Positions 33,307 through 42,107 of a DNA stretch of 52,989 bases are shown piece after piece (positions within the stretch are counted from its first letter, which is position 1; each line of letters begins with the position of its first letter). The notes beneath the pieces were generated by a model. That model saw nothing but the letters and a program-made list of their open reading frames with translations. It was not told the DNA's origin and searched no databases. This DNA comes from Bacteroidaceae bacterium (lineage in GTDB: Bacteria; Bacteroidota; Bacteroidia; Bacteroidales; Bacteroidaceae): the NCBI GenBank assembly GCA_017427185.1, contig JAFRTJ010000014.1:1-52989 (forward strand). Reading direction: 5' to 3'. The position numbers and the translations under genes were made by a program.

Positions 33307-33350
33307 AACAAAGAACGTGCCCTTGTCGCCAGAAGGACACGTCTTTTGTT
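33307..33350. terminator. Two-way hairpin terminator between converging genes
   Basis: An 18-nt arm (33307-33324, beginning AACAAAG and ending CGTGCCCTT) can pair, with few mismatches, with 33333-33350 (AAGGACACGTCTTTTGTT) across an 8-nt loop. The stem has a GC-rich top, T-rich sequence at the right end and A-rich sequence at the left end. It lies between the nitroreductase gene and the convergent lipoprotein gene, which fits a shared intrinsic terminator. Confidence 0.75.
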
Positions 33351-33392
33351 ATTTTATGCCTTACGAGGAATGATTAGGTAAGCGAGGCACGT

Positions 33393-36176
33393 TTACTTTT
33401 TGAAGTCAATGTCAATTCCGATATAATTATCGTTGATTGGTGCCCACGACCAGGGGTTACCTACCCATGATTGGAAGTTATTTACCGTAAAGGTATTCTC
33501 CCCTTCTGTAGTGTATTTGGCTTGCCAATAACCATGATCAGAATATGTGCCAGTACAGGGTACGCTGGTTGCCGTCACTTCTAATATTTCAGGCGTGGGA
33601 TACTGTGGATCACTTCTTGTATCTATTACTTTTACGCTCAAATTAGTAATTTCAGAGAACTCGTTTCCTGTAAGATCTGGGATGGTGAAGGAAATAGTTT
33701 GGTTGATTTCCTCTGTAGAATTAGTAAGAGTCCTAACGGCAGAGACATGAATACCTTTTCCCACATGTTCCGTAGTGATTTTTCCTTTGATGTAATAGTA
33801 ATTATCTTCCCGTGGGTCATCTTCTCCATCTCGAATGCCAAAAGCGAGAGTTTCCCAGGCATTACCACCAAGTTGACTCCTTCCTCTTTCGGTGATTTGT
33901 CCCTGCTCATTTATGAAGCGTAGTTTATTACTAAAGTAGATAAAGTCCACTTTTTCTGTGTTCCTTTTAACTCCTTTCTGTCGGATGAGTACCTTCACCT
34001 CTTCATAAACGTCCTTTTCTAGATCCAAATCATAGAAAGCTTTGTTTGCTGCCCGGATGATGAGATTGGTGGTGCGTTCCTGGGTAGATGTGTTCTTAGG
34101 GATGGATACGATTATTGTGGTGTCGTTATCGTAATAGGCACTCATGGTTCTGCCAGACATAGGCCATTCTTCTTCGAGACTGCAGTTACAATACTGGAAA
34201 TATCCTTTCTTCACCGTAATGCTCTGCTCTCCGCCCTCGGCCTCAAACTCCAGGAGCTTTGGCGACACCTCGAGTTGCGCAGGCGTCTTGCCCTTCTGCA
34301 CGTTGATCTCGATGCGGTTGGTGCCTGGGTTGGACACATACTGATTGCAGACGGTCTTGTAGTTCTCGCGGCAAGTGAGGTTGGTCACCCTCATGTTTCC
34401 CTTACTTTCCTCTGCCAGCCAGACGGCTTTCTCCTGATTGTCCTGATCGAGCGGGATGACAGGCGAGAAGACGCCCCACCAGTTCAGCGTCTTTCCGTTC
34501 TTGTCGTTTTCGGTGTAAGAGTAGCTGAAGCGCTGAGCATTTGAGAGGTCGAAGATGTTGTTGCTCTCGAGCATGAATTCGATTTTGTGGCGGATGGTGG
34601 TGCCACTTGAGGTCTTGAAGTCCTTCGCGCCGCGGACCCAAAGGCCGTCACCGTAGTAGTAGGTGGAGATGTCGTCCTTGCCGAAGACTGCTCCGTTGCT
34701 TTTCGTGGCGCGTAGCACCTCTGTTTCCGATCCGTCCTTCATCTTGCCCGTAACGAACATGTTCAGCGTCAGTTCGTCGAAGAGCGCCTCGGTGAGTTCG
34801 TCGTTCATGATGGTGAAGTACTTCGACTTGGGATTGTTGCTCCTCCACCACAGTGCGAGCGTGGACTCGCTCACTATATTATAGGGTATCGTCACGACGC
34901 CATGCGTCGGCCCCTCGCTTGGCAGGAGGTCGCAGCTGCGGTCGAGGCTCGTCTCGTCAACACTGACGGAGATGTACTTGTTGTCCACAGCGCACTTTCC
35001 CTCCATCAGCACGTTGCCGTGACGGTCGGTGTAGTAGAACTGGTAGGAATGTCCCTGCGTGGCCTCGATGGTGAGCTGCGACATGTCGTCGGAGCAGAAG
35101 TAGGCCTGGTTCAGGAAGGTCGGCTCCCTCTTGACACCGACGATGTCCTGCACCTGCGAGACGAACCAAGTGACGTCCTCGGGGCTGAGCGTGGCGCCGT
35201 ATGCTCTGTCGATGGCCTCCTGCACAGCCTTGTTGAAGGCCTTGATTTGGTCGGTAGTGAAGTCAGACAGCACGCCTGCCAGATCGCCCGCCTGGAAGAA
35301 GTCTTCCTCCAGCCCGTTGATGAGAAGTTTCAGGTTGGTATTCATGGCATCGACGTATGCCTCCGATGTCAGGTTCCACTTGCATGCCTGCAGCACCACC
35401 TTGCCGTTCTTCTCGGTGAAGTCGTAGGCCGTCTGTCCCCAGCTGACCAGGTCGTCGCCTGCGGCAAAGACCACGTTGCATCCCTCCTTTATGATGGGTG
35501 CGGCAGCCGTGAGCATGAGGTCAATCTCGCGCTGGTTGTTGTCGTACAGATACTCTGCCACCACCTGGGTGGACGTCTTATGGCTGTCGGCGAAGTGGCT
35601 TGTCACGGCGGTGTAGATGAATACTGCGGCATCGTCGAACTCACCAAGCGAGAAGGACTTCCAGAAATCGTCGCAGCCTACGCGGTACTCGTCGGGCAGG
35701 AACTGTTTGCTGAGACCCTCGCCGTATGGAGGTGCATCCATGATGTCGCGCCAGATGGTCCGTCGGGCTTCTGGTCCGTATTGGTCCGAATTCACCATTC
35801 CCCCCAACAAGGCGGCACGATAGAGCACGCGGGAATTGTCGAGGGCCTGCTTGAACTTGAATGTGCTGATGGATCCCGACCACACGCCACGCGTCTCGGG
35901 CTGGTGGTAGATGGTCTCCATCAGCTCCCAAAGGCGGCCGAATTCATTGCATTCAGCCTTCGGATCAGCGCCAAGCACCATGCATCGCACCATGAGTTCT
36001 GCAAGACTGACACTGGCCTCTTCCTCCGTGAGCTTGGGTATGTCTGGATTGGTTGGAGTTGGGGTGGGTCCATCTGGCCCGTCGGGCTCATCGTTGTTAC
36101 TCTCGCTACATGCAATCATCGTCAGGCCAAATAGGATGGTCATCAGGATGGTCCAAAGTTTACTTCTCTGGGTCAT
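33393..36176 (-). CDS. Surface lipoprotein with a BACON-like domain, 927 aa
   Basis: The signal peptide ends in the lipobox MIACSESNNDEPDGPDG; the acidic residues after Cys suit export to the cell surface in Bacteroidetes. A proline-rich linker follows, then a helical N-terminal half (about 50-330) of no known family, a central region, and a BACON-like domain at about 633-715 (LEVSPKLLEFEAEGGEQSITV...). BACON domains are found in Bacteroidetes carbohydrate-binding proteins. The C-terminal ~180 residues are beta-rich. It lies 85 bp downstream of the 1644-residue surface protein gene in the same direction, so the two probably work together at the surface, perhaps in binding a host or dietary glycan or glycoprotein. 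Confidence 0.82.
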   Translation of the reverse strand: MTQRSKLWTILMTILFGLTMIACSESNNDEPDGPDGPTPTPTNPDIPKLTEEEASVSLAELMVRCMVLGADPKAECNEFGRLWELMETIYHQPETRGVWSGSISTFKFKQALDNSRVLYRAALLGGMVNSDQYGPEARRTIWRDIMDAPPYGEGLSKQFLPDEYRVGCDDFWKSFSLGEFDDAAVFIYTAVTSHFADSHKTSTQVVAEYLYDNNQREIDLMLTAAAPIIKEGCNVVFAAGDDLVSWGQTAYDFTEKNGKVVLQACKWNLTSEAYVDAMNTNLKLLINGLEEDFFQAGDLAGVLSDFTTDQIKAFNKAVQEAIDRAYGATLSPEDVTWFVSQVQDIVGVKREPTFLNQAYFCSDDMSQLTIEATQGHSYQFYYTDRHGNVLMEGKCAVDNKYISVSVDETSLDRSCDLLPSEGPTHGVVTIPYNIVSESTLALWWRSNNPKSKYFTIMNDELTEALFDELTLNMFVTGKMKDGSETEVLRATKSNGAVFGKDDISTYYYGDGLWVRGAKDFKTSSGTTIRHKIEFMLESNNIFDLSNAQRFSYSYTENDKNGKTLNWWGVFSPVIPLDQDNQEKAVWLAEESKGNMRVTNLTCRENYKTVCNQYVSNPGTNRIEINVQKGKTPAQLEVSPKLLEFEAEGGEQSITVKKGYFQYCNCSLEEEWPMSGRTMSAYYDNDTTIIVSIPKNTSTQERTTNLIIRAANKAFYDLDLEKDVYEEVKVLIRQKGVKRNTEKVDFIYFSNKLRFINEQGQITERGRSQLGGNAWETLAFGIRDGEDDPREDNYYYIKGKITTEHVGKGIHVSAVRTLTNSTEEINQTISFTIPDLTGNEFSEITNLSVKVIDTRSDPQYPTPEILEVTATSVPCTGTYSDHGYWQAKYTTEGENTFTVNNFQSWVGNPWSWAPINDNYIGIDIDFKK

Positions 36177-36261
36177 AGTTGTATTCTTTTATGGCGGTTA
36201 TTTCTGCAAACGTATAAATAATCTCTCCTTACTTAATGGATTCTGGCAACAAACTCTTCGT

Positions 36262-39200
36262 TCACTTAACCATCACCTTTTTCCCGTTCACGATGTATAT
36301 GCCTTTGGGAAGGCTCTTCAAACCCTGATTGATCTTACGTCCCATCAAGTCATATACGCCATTGCCCTGAACCTTGGATTCTGAGCTTTGAACCATTTCG
36401 ATGCCGGTACCAGTGAAGGAGCCTCCTTCGGCCTGCATCTGAGCAGGTGTAATCATCTGGAAATGACGTGCCTTGAGCTGTTGGCTGCTGGCTGTCGTCA
36501 TGGCCCATCGGATGGTACTGGAGGCATCGCCCCAACCCCATTCTATGCAGGGAGTGGTGAAGTCGATGTAAACCTTCTTCCAGTCTGCTGTGGCCTCCAG
36601 GTCTTTGTAGGTAATGAGGTGAGTGATGTCGGTGTCCGTGTAGATGCTTCCTTCCTTGATTGTCTCTGGAGCCGTGTATTCGAATGTCAGCACGGTCTGG
36701 TCCTCAGCAAGGTCTTCGTAGAGGCCGCTCAGCGCCATGTAGGGCATCGTTCCACTGATGGTGATGTCGTATTCGAAGGGTGCTGTCTCGTTGGCCATTA
36801 CAGAACTGCTTTGGTCAAGCTGTTCGCTTCGCTCCAGATAGTCGGGATAGCGTGCGTAGAGGTCAGCCTTAGCCTTCAGAGCTTCGTTGGCTGAGTATTC
36901 ACCCTCGAGCAATCCTGTCTCGATGGTCTCAATGGCGTTTTCAAAGGCCTTTTGCTCTTCCCCGTTCATGATGCTGTATCGTGCGCCCCACTTGTCATAC
37001 ACCTTCTGTTCGCCCTCGAAGAGCGTGATGTAGGCAGGCTTCGTCTCGTAGATACGCTTGAAGATGCTGCTGAGTTCCTCCACCATCTCGTACATTTCCC
37101 TCGGTGGTCTGAGAGACAGTATGGAGGGAGACATTACCATATCTTCCAGCGCTTTCCGGTCGGTCTGGGCATAGTTGGGTTTCTGCTTGTATTCCCTGCC
37201 GTCGAGTGAGCTTTCCCACTCGATCAGGGAGCGGGCACGTTCCTTGCAGCACCCCAGTGCGTTGTTGATGCCCACGATAAAGTCTGAGGAATCCAGCGTT
37301 CCGTGATAGATGAGCCGTGCGTTGCCAAAGGCCATCCAGTCATCGTCGGGGGAGGTAGTGCCAGGATCCTTGATGCCGATGGTCAGCGTACCGTCGGTGA
37401 CGTTCGTGCAGATGACATTCTCATAACGTCCTGCGCTGAAGGCACAGGCAGAACCTGCCACGCCCCAGGGGACGAAACCGATGGTGTCGCCTGTGACCTC
37501 ATCCAAGATGGCCTTGTCGCTATAGGTGCCTGAAGTGTGGCAGTTCACACCATCCACAGCATCCTCCACAGGAATCATGTCCTCGATGGCCGACTGAACA
37601 TACACGACATTATCGTTGGCATAGATCTGTGCGGCATAGTTCTTGCTGAGGACATCACCACAGGGACGGCAAACGGCATTCATGCGCAGTTCGTAGATGC
37701 CATTCTTCAGTCCTGTGATGGTCTGGTGGATGTCACATTGCTGTCGTGCGTTCTCAGCGGCGAATACTCCAGCATCGTTGCGTCCGAATGTGTAGCCCGT
37801 GCCTTCCCATCCTGTGAAGGACACGATGGTGTTGCCCTCGAGATAGGTGCCTTGAGCAAAGTCAGCGTTTTCCACGAGTGGAGTGATTTCCGTGCCTGGG
37901 GTGTAGCTTTGTTTCATGGCAGCTACCCACAGTTCTTTCATGTAGTCCGTCTCCTCAAGGACTTCATCGCGATTCAGGCTTCCTGTCTCGTAGACATGTT
38001 TGAAGGAGCCGTTGGGGAACGTGTCGCCTGGCTTCTCGCCACCAGTGAGATAGGCCATGAGTCTGTCCAGTGCCTCGCACGTCTCGAGTGTGTTGCTGCC
38101 AACGTATTCCTTGATTTCATCGGCTGTCTCGTTGTAGGCTGCATAGGCCTGCATGCTTTCTCGGATACGGTCCTGCAGCGAACCTAACAGGCTGTAGTTC
38201 TGAGCGAGAGCCACCATGTCCTCGCATTCCGTGAGATTCAACGTTTGGATCTCGTATTCATCGAGCAGGCTCTTCTCTGCAACCACATCGAGGTCGAACT
38301 CCAACGCCTTGTCGCAGAACTCGTCACGCAGTTTCTCGAAATCTTCCTTCGTGCCGAATGTCATTTCAGCCATCTGCATCTGTGTGCCATCGAAAGCTTT
38401 GGTAACTTCGACGAGGAAGTATTTGTACTCCTTCTCCACAGGTTCTGTGAAGGCGAAGTAAACGGTCTGCTTGTTTTCTGCTGGCAGCACATCATCGCCC
38501 ACTGCCTCGTGGCTGTCCATCAGTTCCCATCCCTGGGCATCGCGTGTGGCAAGGGCATTCTCAGCGAAGTTTCCGCCATAGATTTTCCAGTCCGCCCAGT
38601 TGCGTCCATTGTATCTTTTCGTGTCGTCGCCCGTCGTGAGCGAGAAGAAGAAAGGCTGGATGGCTTTTATGGTTTTGAAGATGATGTAGGCTCCCCTGTC
38701 AGGGATGTCAGTTCCCCACTTGGTGTCCGGGTTGCGGTCCACCAGTTTGGTCCAGTTCTCGTTGCTGTTCCATGCTCCGTTGCCCGTGATGACCACGAAG
38801 CCACCCTTGGAGAGAGCCGCGATGTAGTTTTTCCAGAAGTTTATCTCGTTGGCCAGTTGGGTGGCGCTCGGCTCACGGTGGTTCATGATGTACGTATAGG
38901 AACCCAGGGTGAAGGTCTCGCCAGGAGCAGTTTCCGTGTTGTAGTCGAAGTAGGCTGCCATCGTGGGATCGGCAGAGCGCAGATCGTCGAGGTATTCGTA
39001 GATGATGTCCTCGATGTAGGTCTCGTATTCTGCATAGCGCTCAGCAGACTTCTCGATGTTCCCTTGGAGTGTGGTCAGCGTGTTGCGCAATGCGGTCAGA
39101 TAGGTAACTGTGGTGCATTGGAGCATGCTCTCGAGTGATTTGGTGTACTGGTCGATGAGTGCCTGTTGCGCGATGATGTCGGTCAGGTTGAAGTCAGCAA

Positions 39201-41196
39201 ACTCTTCGTAGTATTCCTGCCTGAGCATGAAGAGGTTGGCATTGTTGGCAAACGAGAACTCAGACATTTGCATGATGCTGCCGCTTACACTTTCGGTAAT
39301 CTCTATCTTAAAGTATTCATAGGGCGTATTCGAGGGCTGGGACAGGTAGAGATAGGCCTCAGCGAAATTGTCGGCAGGAATCTGGTCTTTGCCCACGTCC
39401 TTCTTGTCGTCGAGCAGCACCCATCCGTCAGCTTCTCTGGTAGCATGGTCTGGGTCAGGGAAATTGCCTCCATAGATTTTATACGTCTTCCAGTTCCTGC
39501 CAGGGAAGCTCTTCGTGTCATTGGCTGTCACCAGACGATAGTAGGAAGGTGTGATGGGCTCCTCTGCCTTGAAGACAACGTAGGAGAGACCTCCCTTGTG
39601 GTTGTGGCACCACTTTGTGGACGAGTCGCCGTCGAACAGGGCAGACGCATCCTCGGTGGAGGCATAGCCTTCTGTGGCGTCGAGCACCTGATAGGTGGTT
39701 TCGATGGCTCCCTCAGTCAGGTTGTTGGCGTATTTCTCGATCAGCTCACTCAGGAAGGCAGTCTCGTCGTTTATGGCGTCATCGCTCAATGCCTGTTGCT
39801 CCATGATGTAGGGGAAGGTTCCATTGGGGTATTGGCTGCTTGGCCCAGCGTTGGTGTTCAGATAGTCGCCGATGACTTTCATGCCTTCGCCACTCAGTTG
39901 TCCGTTCTCGTAGAATCCGCGAGCGATGGACACGGAGTTGGCATAGCTCTGGTAGACGAGGGCAGACTGGGTGATGTTGGTCTTCGCCTCTTCCAACGTG
40001 TTCATGGCATCGCGTATCTGGGTGCAGTTTGCCGCTGCCTGCAGGATGGAGACAGCCTCGTTGTAGGCATCCTTGTAGGGCTTATAGGCAGTAATGCTCA
40101 GGTCATAGGCTTTGTAGTCGTCGAGATAACTCTTCTTCTTGGCTTCGAAATCGCTGGCTGTGCCCAGTGTCAGCTCAGACATCTGCGAGTAAGTCTGTCC
40201 CATGTTGGTCGTCACGACAACCTTGAAATACTTGAAGGCAGTGGAAACTCCTTCAGACACATCCAGGATGGCTTCCTTGTAGTTGTCGGGGGGCAGGATG
40301 TCCGTGCCGATGTCTGTCTTGTTGTCGATAAGCACCCATCCCTCGGCATCCGCCTGAGCGTCGGCATCGCTGGCGAAGTTGCCGCCATAGATTTGCCAGT
40401 CATGCCAGTTGCGTCCAGGGTATTGATGAGTGTCATTGCCCGTTACCATCGAATAGAAGGTGGGCGCTAGGGGACTGTTTGACTTGAATACCATCCAACT
40501 GGGCAACTGATTGAAAACCCACTTGGTGGTAGTTATTCCGTCCACCAGGGCGAAGGCTCCCTCGTTGTGCTCCACGTCACCGTTGTAGGTGCTGGTGCTT
40601 AAGGCAGTGAATGAGAATGTTTCCGATTGTTCGCTGTTTCCAAAGGAGAACTCAGCCATCTGCATGTGGTCACCCTCCTTGAGTGTCATGATGGCCTTCA
40701 CCTCAATCTTGTAGTATTTGTAGGCGGTCGTGTTGTCTTCTGAGCAGGTGAAGTCCGCCATCGTCAGACTCTTGGCGGGAAGCATGTCCGTGCCCACGTT
40801 CAGTTTCTGGTCGACCAGCACCCATCCGTTCGCATCCTTGGTAGCCTCGTCGTCGTTCTCGAAGTTGGCTCCATAGATGTACCACGTGCGCCAGTTGCGC
40901 TCAGGGAACCTGCTGGCATCACCTGCGGTGAGCAGGTAATAGTTCTTTGGCACGAGAGCCTCGGAAGCACGGAAAATGACGTAGGGCGTGTTGCTGCCGC
41001 TGAAGACCTGACACCATTTGGTTCCAGGCTGCCCGTCAACCAGTTTCTCACATCCCTCGCCATAGAGGGAATTCATGTTGGTACCATCGATGCAGGTCAG
41101 CTTTATCTGAGCCTCGGCACTCGAACCAGCCATCAGGAGTATCGCAGCAAAAAGTATGCTGTAAAACCGTTGAAGAATCGAAGTATTTGTTTCCAT
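36262..41196 (-). CDS. Giant surface protein with four discoidin-like domains and a C-terminal sorting-like tail, 1644 aa
   Basis: A signal peptide (METNTSILQRFYSILFAAILLMAGSSAEAQ) leads into four F5/8 type C (discoidin)-like domains at about 45-195, 205-350, 510-660 and 810-960. Each has (L/F)(V/F)D(G/R)..(D/T)TKW, then (P/N)(E/G)RNW..(W/Y).IYG(A/G)NF, a DGWVL.(D/N).K block and (Q/S)QM(A/S)E.(S/T)F. Between them are coiled-coil-like spacers of 100-150 residues. A further jelly-roll-like region (about 1120-1250) precedes helices, and the end VYDLMGRKINQGLKSLPKGIYIVNGKKVMVK resembles the type A sorting tail of the type IX secretion system. Discoidin-like domains often bind glycans. No enzyme domain is seen, so it is more likely a binding or scaffold protein. 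Confidence 0.83.
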   Translation of the reverse strand: METNTSILQRFYSILFAAILLMAGSSAEAQIKLTCIDGTNMNSLYGEGCEKLVDGQPGTKWCQVFSGSNTPYVIFRASEALVPKNYYLLTAGDASRFPERNWRTWYIYGANFENDDEATKDANGWVLVDQKLNVGTDMLPAKSLTMADFTCSEDNTTAYKYYKIEVKAIMTLKEGDHMQMAEFSFGNSEQSETFSFTALSTSTYNGDVEHNEGAFALVDGITTTKWVFNQLPSWMVFKSNSPLAPTFYSMVTGNDTHQYPGRNWHDWQIYGGNFASDADAQADAEGWVLIDNKTDIGTDILPPDNYKEAILDVSEGVSTAFKYFKVVVTTNMGQTYSQMSELTLGTASDFEAKKKSYLDDYKAYDLSITAYKPYKDAYNEAVSILQAAANCTQIRDAMNTLEEAKTNITQSALVYQSYANSVSIARGFYENGQLSGEGMKVIGDYLNTNAGPSSQYPNGTFPYIMEQQALSDDAINDETAFLSELIEKYANNLTEGAIETTYQVLDATEGYASTEDASALFDGDSSTKWCHNHKGGLSYVVFKAEEPITPSYYRLVTANDTKSFPGRNWKTYKIYGGNFPDPDHATREADGWVLLDDKKDVGKDQIPADNFAEAYLYLSQPSNTPYEYFKIEITESVSGSIMQMSEFSFANNANLFMLRQEYYEEFADFNLTDIIAQQALIDQYTKSLESMLQCTTVTYLTALRNTLTTLQGNIEKSAERYAEYETYIEDIIYEYLDDLRSADPTMAAYFDYNTETAPGETFTLGSYTYIMNHREPSATQLANEINFWKNYIAALSKGGFVVITGNGAWNSNENWTKLVDRNPDTKWGTDIPDRGAYIIFKTIKAIQPFFFSLTTGDDTKRYNGRNWADWKIYGGNFAENALATRDAQGWELMDSHEAVGDDVLPAENKQTVYFAFTEPVEKEYKYFLVEVTKAFDGTQMQMAEMTFGTKEDFEKLRDEFCDKALEFDLDVVAEKSLLDEYEIQTLNLTECEDMVALAQNYSLLGSLQDRIRESMQAYAAYNETADEIKEYVGSNTLETCEALDRLMAYLTGGEKPGDTFPNGSFKHVYETGSLNRDEVLEETDYMKELWVAAMKQSYTPGTEITPLVENADFAQGTYLEGNTIVSFTGWEGTGYTFGRNDAGVFAAENARQQCDIHQTITGLKNGIYELRMNAVCRPCGDVLSKNYAAQIYANDNVVYVQSAIEDMIPVEDAVDGVNCHTSGTYSDKAILDEVTGDTIGFVPWGVAGSACAFSAGRYENVICTNVTDGTLTIGIKDPGTTSPDDDWMAFGNARLIYHGTLDSSDFIVGINNALGCCKERARSLIEWESSLDGREYKQKPNYAQTDRKALEDMVMSPSILSLRPPREMYEMVEELSSIFKRIYETKPAYITLFEGEQKVYDKWGARYSIMNGEEQKAFENAIETIETGLLEGEYSANEALKAKADLYARYPDYLERSEQLDQSSSVMANETAPFEYDITISGTMPYMALSGLYEDLAEDQTVLTFEYTAPETIKEGSIYTDTDITHLITYKDLEATADWKKVYIDFTTPCIEWGWGDASSTIRWAMTTASSQQLKARHFQMITPAQMQAEGGSFTGTGIEMVQSSESKVQGNGVYDLMGRKINQGLKSLPKGIYIVNGKKVMVK

Positions 41197-41220
41197 GTGA
41201 TAGATAGTTTATTTCTGTTG

Positions 41221-41251
41221 CAAAGATACTCATTTTTATTGAGATATGCAA
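41221..41251 (-). promoter_or_regulatory. Bacteroidetes-type promoter of the giant surface protein gene
   Basis: On the minus strand a TTG (complement of 41249-41251), a 20-bp spacer and TATCTTTG (complement of 41221-41228) form a -33/-7 pair. The start would be near 41214, about 18 nt before the ATG at 41196. Confidence 0.7.
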
Positions 41252-41531
41252 TACCTCTGGCTGATTTAACATCAAAAAAACGAGCAATATGCATCCTAGC
41301 TGAAATTTCGGTTGTTATGTTCCTTTTTAAAGCGGTTAGTGGTTATGGGTTAACGGTTATGGGTTAGCGGTTATCGTCATCGTCCTCGTTGTCGTAAACA
41401 TTCGGCTTAACCTTTTTACCTTTTTACCTTTTCACTTTTTCCCCCTTTCCTTATTTCCCCTCAGAGCCGTAGAAAAGGAGCTGCAAAAACTGAAAGAAGA
41501 AAAGGAAATTTCCCCCTGCACCCCTTTATAA

Positions 41532-41756
41532 TATAAGGAAAAGAAGAAAGCGTGCAGAGTAATAGTCGCGCGTGTGAAGAAATTCCAGATATCTTTTTCC
41601 GAGGAAGATCAGCAGTACCTGAATTCCATTTTTGAAAGGAGATCCGCTGGACAGGAGTTTGTGGACTACTACGGCTAGAAACTTGCCCGCAACCGTGAAG
41701 AACAGGAGACCAATGGAACGGACATTCAATTTTCCACCATCTTGGATCGAAGATGA
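41532..41756 (+). pseudogene. Possible decayed gene fragment
   Basis: One reading frame gives YKEKKKACRVIVARVKK, FQISFSEEDQQYLNSIFERR and SAGQEFVDYYG, then TAG, then KLARNREEQETNGTDIQFS. The Lys/Glu-rich start and the 'FVDYY' motif vaguely recall the tail of replication-related proteins of Bacteroidetes phages and mobile elements (DUF4373 type). The in-frame stop and the lack of a start mean that, if real, it is a remnant. The open stretch may also be chance. Confidence 0.25.
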
Positions 41757-41780
41757 GCCCGCCCGTCGTGACCGAAAACA

Positions 41781-41836
41781 CAACGTGTTGTGTCGGCAGT
41801 TTCAACGTGTTGTGTTTGGTGTTTCAAAGTGTTGAT
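41781..41836. repeat. Three tandem units with a 22-bp period
   Basis: CAACGTGTTGTGT begins at 41781 and again at 41803; a decayed copy CAAAGTGTTGATT begins at 41825. The steps are exactly 22 bp. The first units have the near-palindromic arms ACACAA and TTGTGT. The count and spacing (3 units, 22 bp) match the hairpin array at 19537-19599, although the sequence is unrelated. Confidence 0.75.
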
Positions 41837-41842
41837 TTTTTG

Positions 41843-41878
41843 CCCCACGCGAGTGGTTCAACGGCTCCACTCGTGGGG
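41843..41878. repeat. GC-rich hairpin
   Basis: CCCCACGCGAGTGG (41843-41856) pairs with CCACTCGTGGGG (41867-41878) with a 2-nt bulge and a 10-nt loop. No T-run follows it on the plus strand, so it is not a canonical terminator for genes on either side; it directly follows the 22-bp units and may belong to them. Confidence 0.6.
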
Positions 41879-42043
41879 TAATGAGAGTAAGGAAACAAAA
41901 GAATTAAATGGTGTAAGGTGAAACCATATTTTCCAAGTGTTTTGATTGGATAGCTAAAAAGCCAAAATGGTGGAGTGATGTGAAATCAGGAGGGATATCT
42001 CGGACGAAATTACTGGCAAACCTTGTAATTATCCTACTATTAT

Positions 42044-42073
42044 TTTGTAAGCCAAAAATATATTGTATATTTG
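42044..42073 (+). promoter_or_regulatory. Promoter of the WYL regulator gene
   Basis: TTTG (42044-42047), an 18-bp spacer and TATATTTG (42066-42073) match the Bacteroidetes -33/-7 pattern. The predicted start near 42080 leaves a leader of about 28 nt before the ATG at 42108. Confidence 0.7.
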
Positions 42074-42107
42074 TGGCTAAAAAAAGAACTTTAATCCTAA
42101 TTGTAAT

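Larger units (their letters stand above)
41197..42107. other. Intergenic region of short repeats between the surface operon and the CRISPR locus
   Basis: This 911-bp stretch has no convincing intact gene. From left to right it holds the surface operon promoter; a phrase repeat GGTTATGGGTTAACGG (about 41336-41370); a run of CCTTTTTACCTTTTTACC words (about 41411-41437); a stop-interrupted frame (41532-41756); three 22-bp units (41781-41836); a hairpin (41843-41878); and the WYL gene promoter (42044-42073). The rest (41880-42040) shows nothing I recognise. The composition suggests a junction where mobile DNA has come and gone, but no inverted terminal repeats or transposase were found. Confidence 0.5.

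Noticed and set aside
34902..36134. A 410-codon open frame on the plus strand
   Set aside because: It is antisense to the BACON-like lipoprotein gene, has no recognisable domain and unlikely composition (His/Val-rich), and arises from codon bias of the true gene.
39166..40470. A 434-codon open frame on the plus strand, and a similar one at 38245-39138
   Set aside because: Both are antisense to the giant surface protein gene, whose signal peptide, repeated domains and promoter support the minus strand.
41461..41805. Minus-strand frames of 85-114 codons in the repeat junction
   Set aside because: They run through low-complexity and repeat arrays, have no start context, and overlap each other in different frames.
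41197..42107. Insertion sequence at the junction before the CRISPR locus
   Set aside because: No transposase frame, terminal inverted repeats or target-site duplication could be found.
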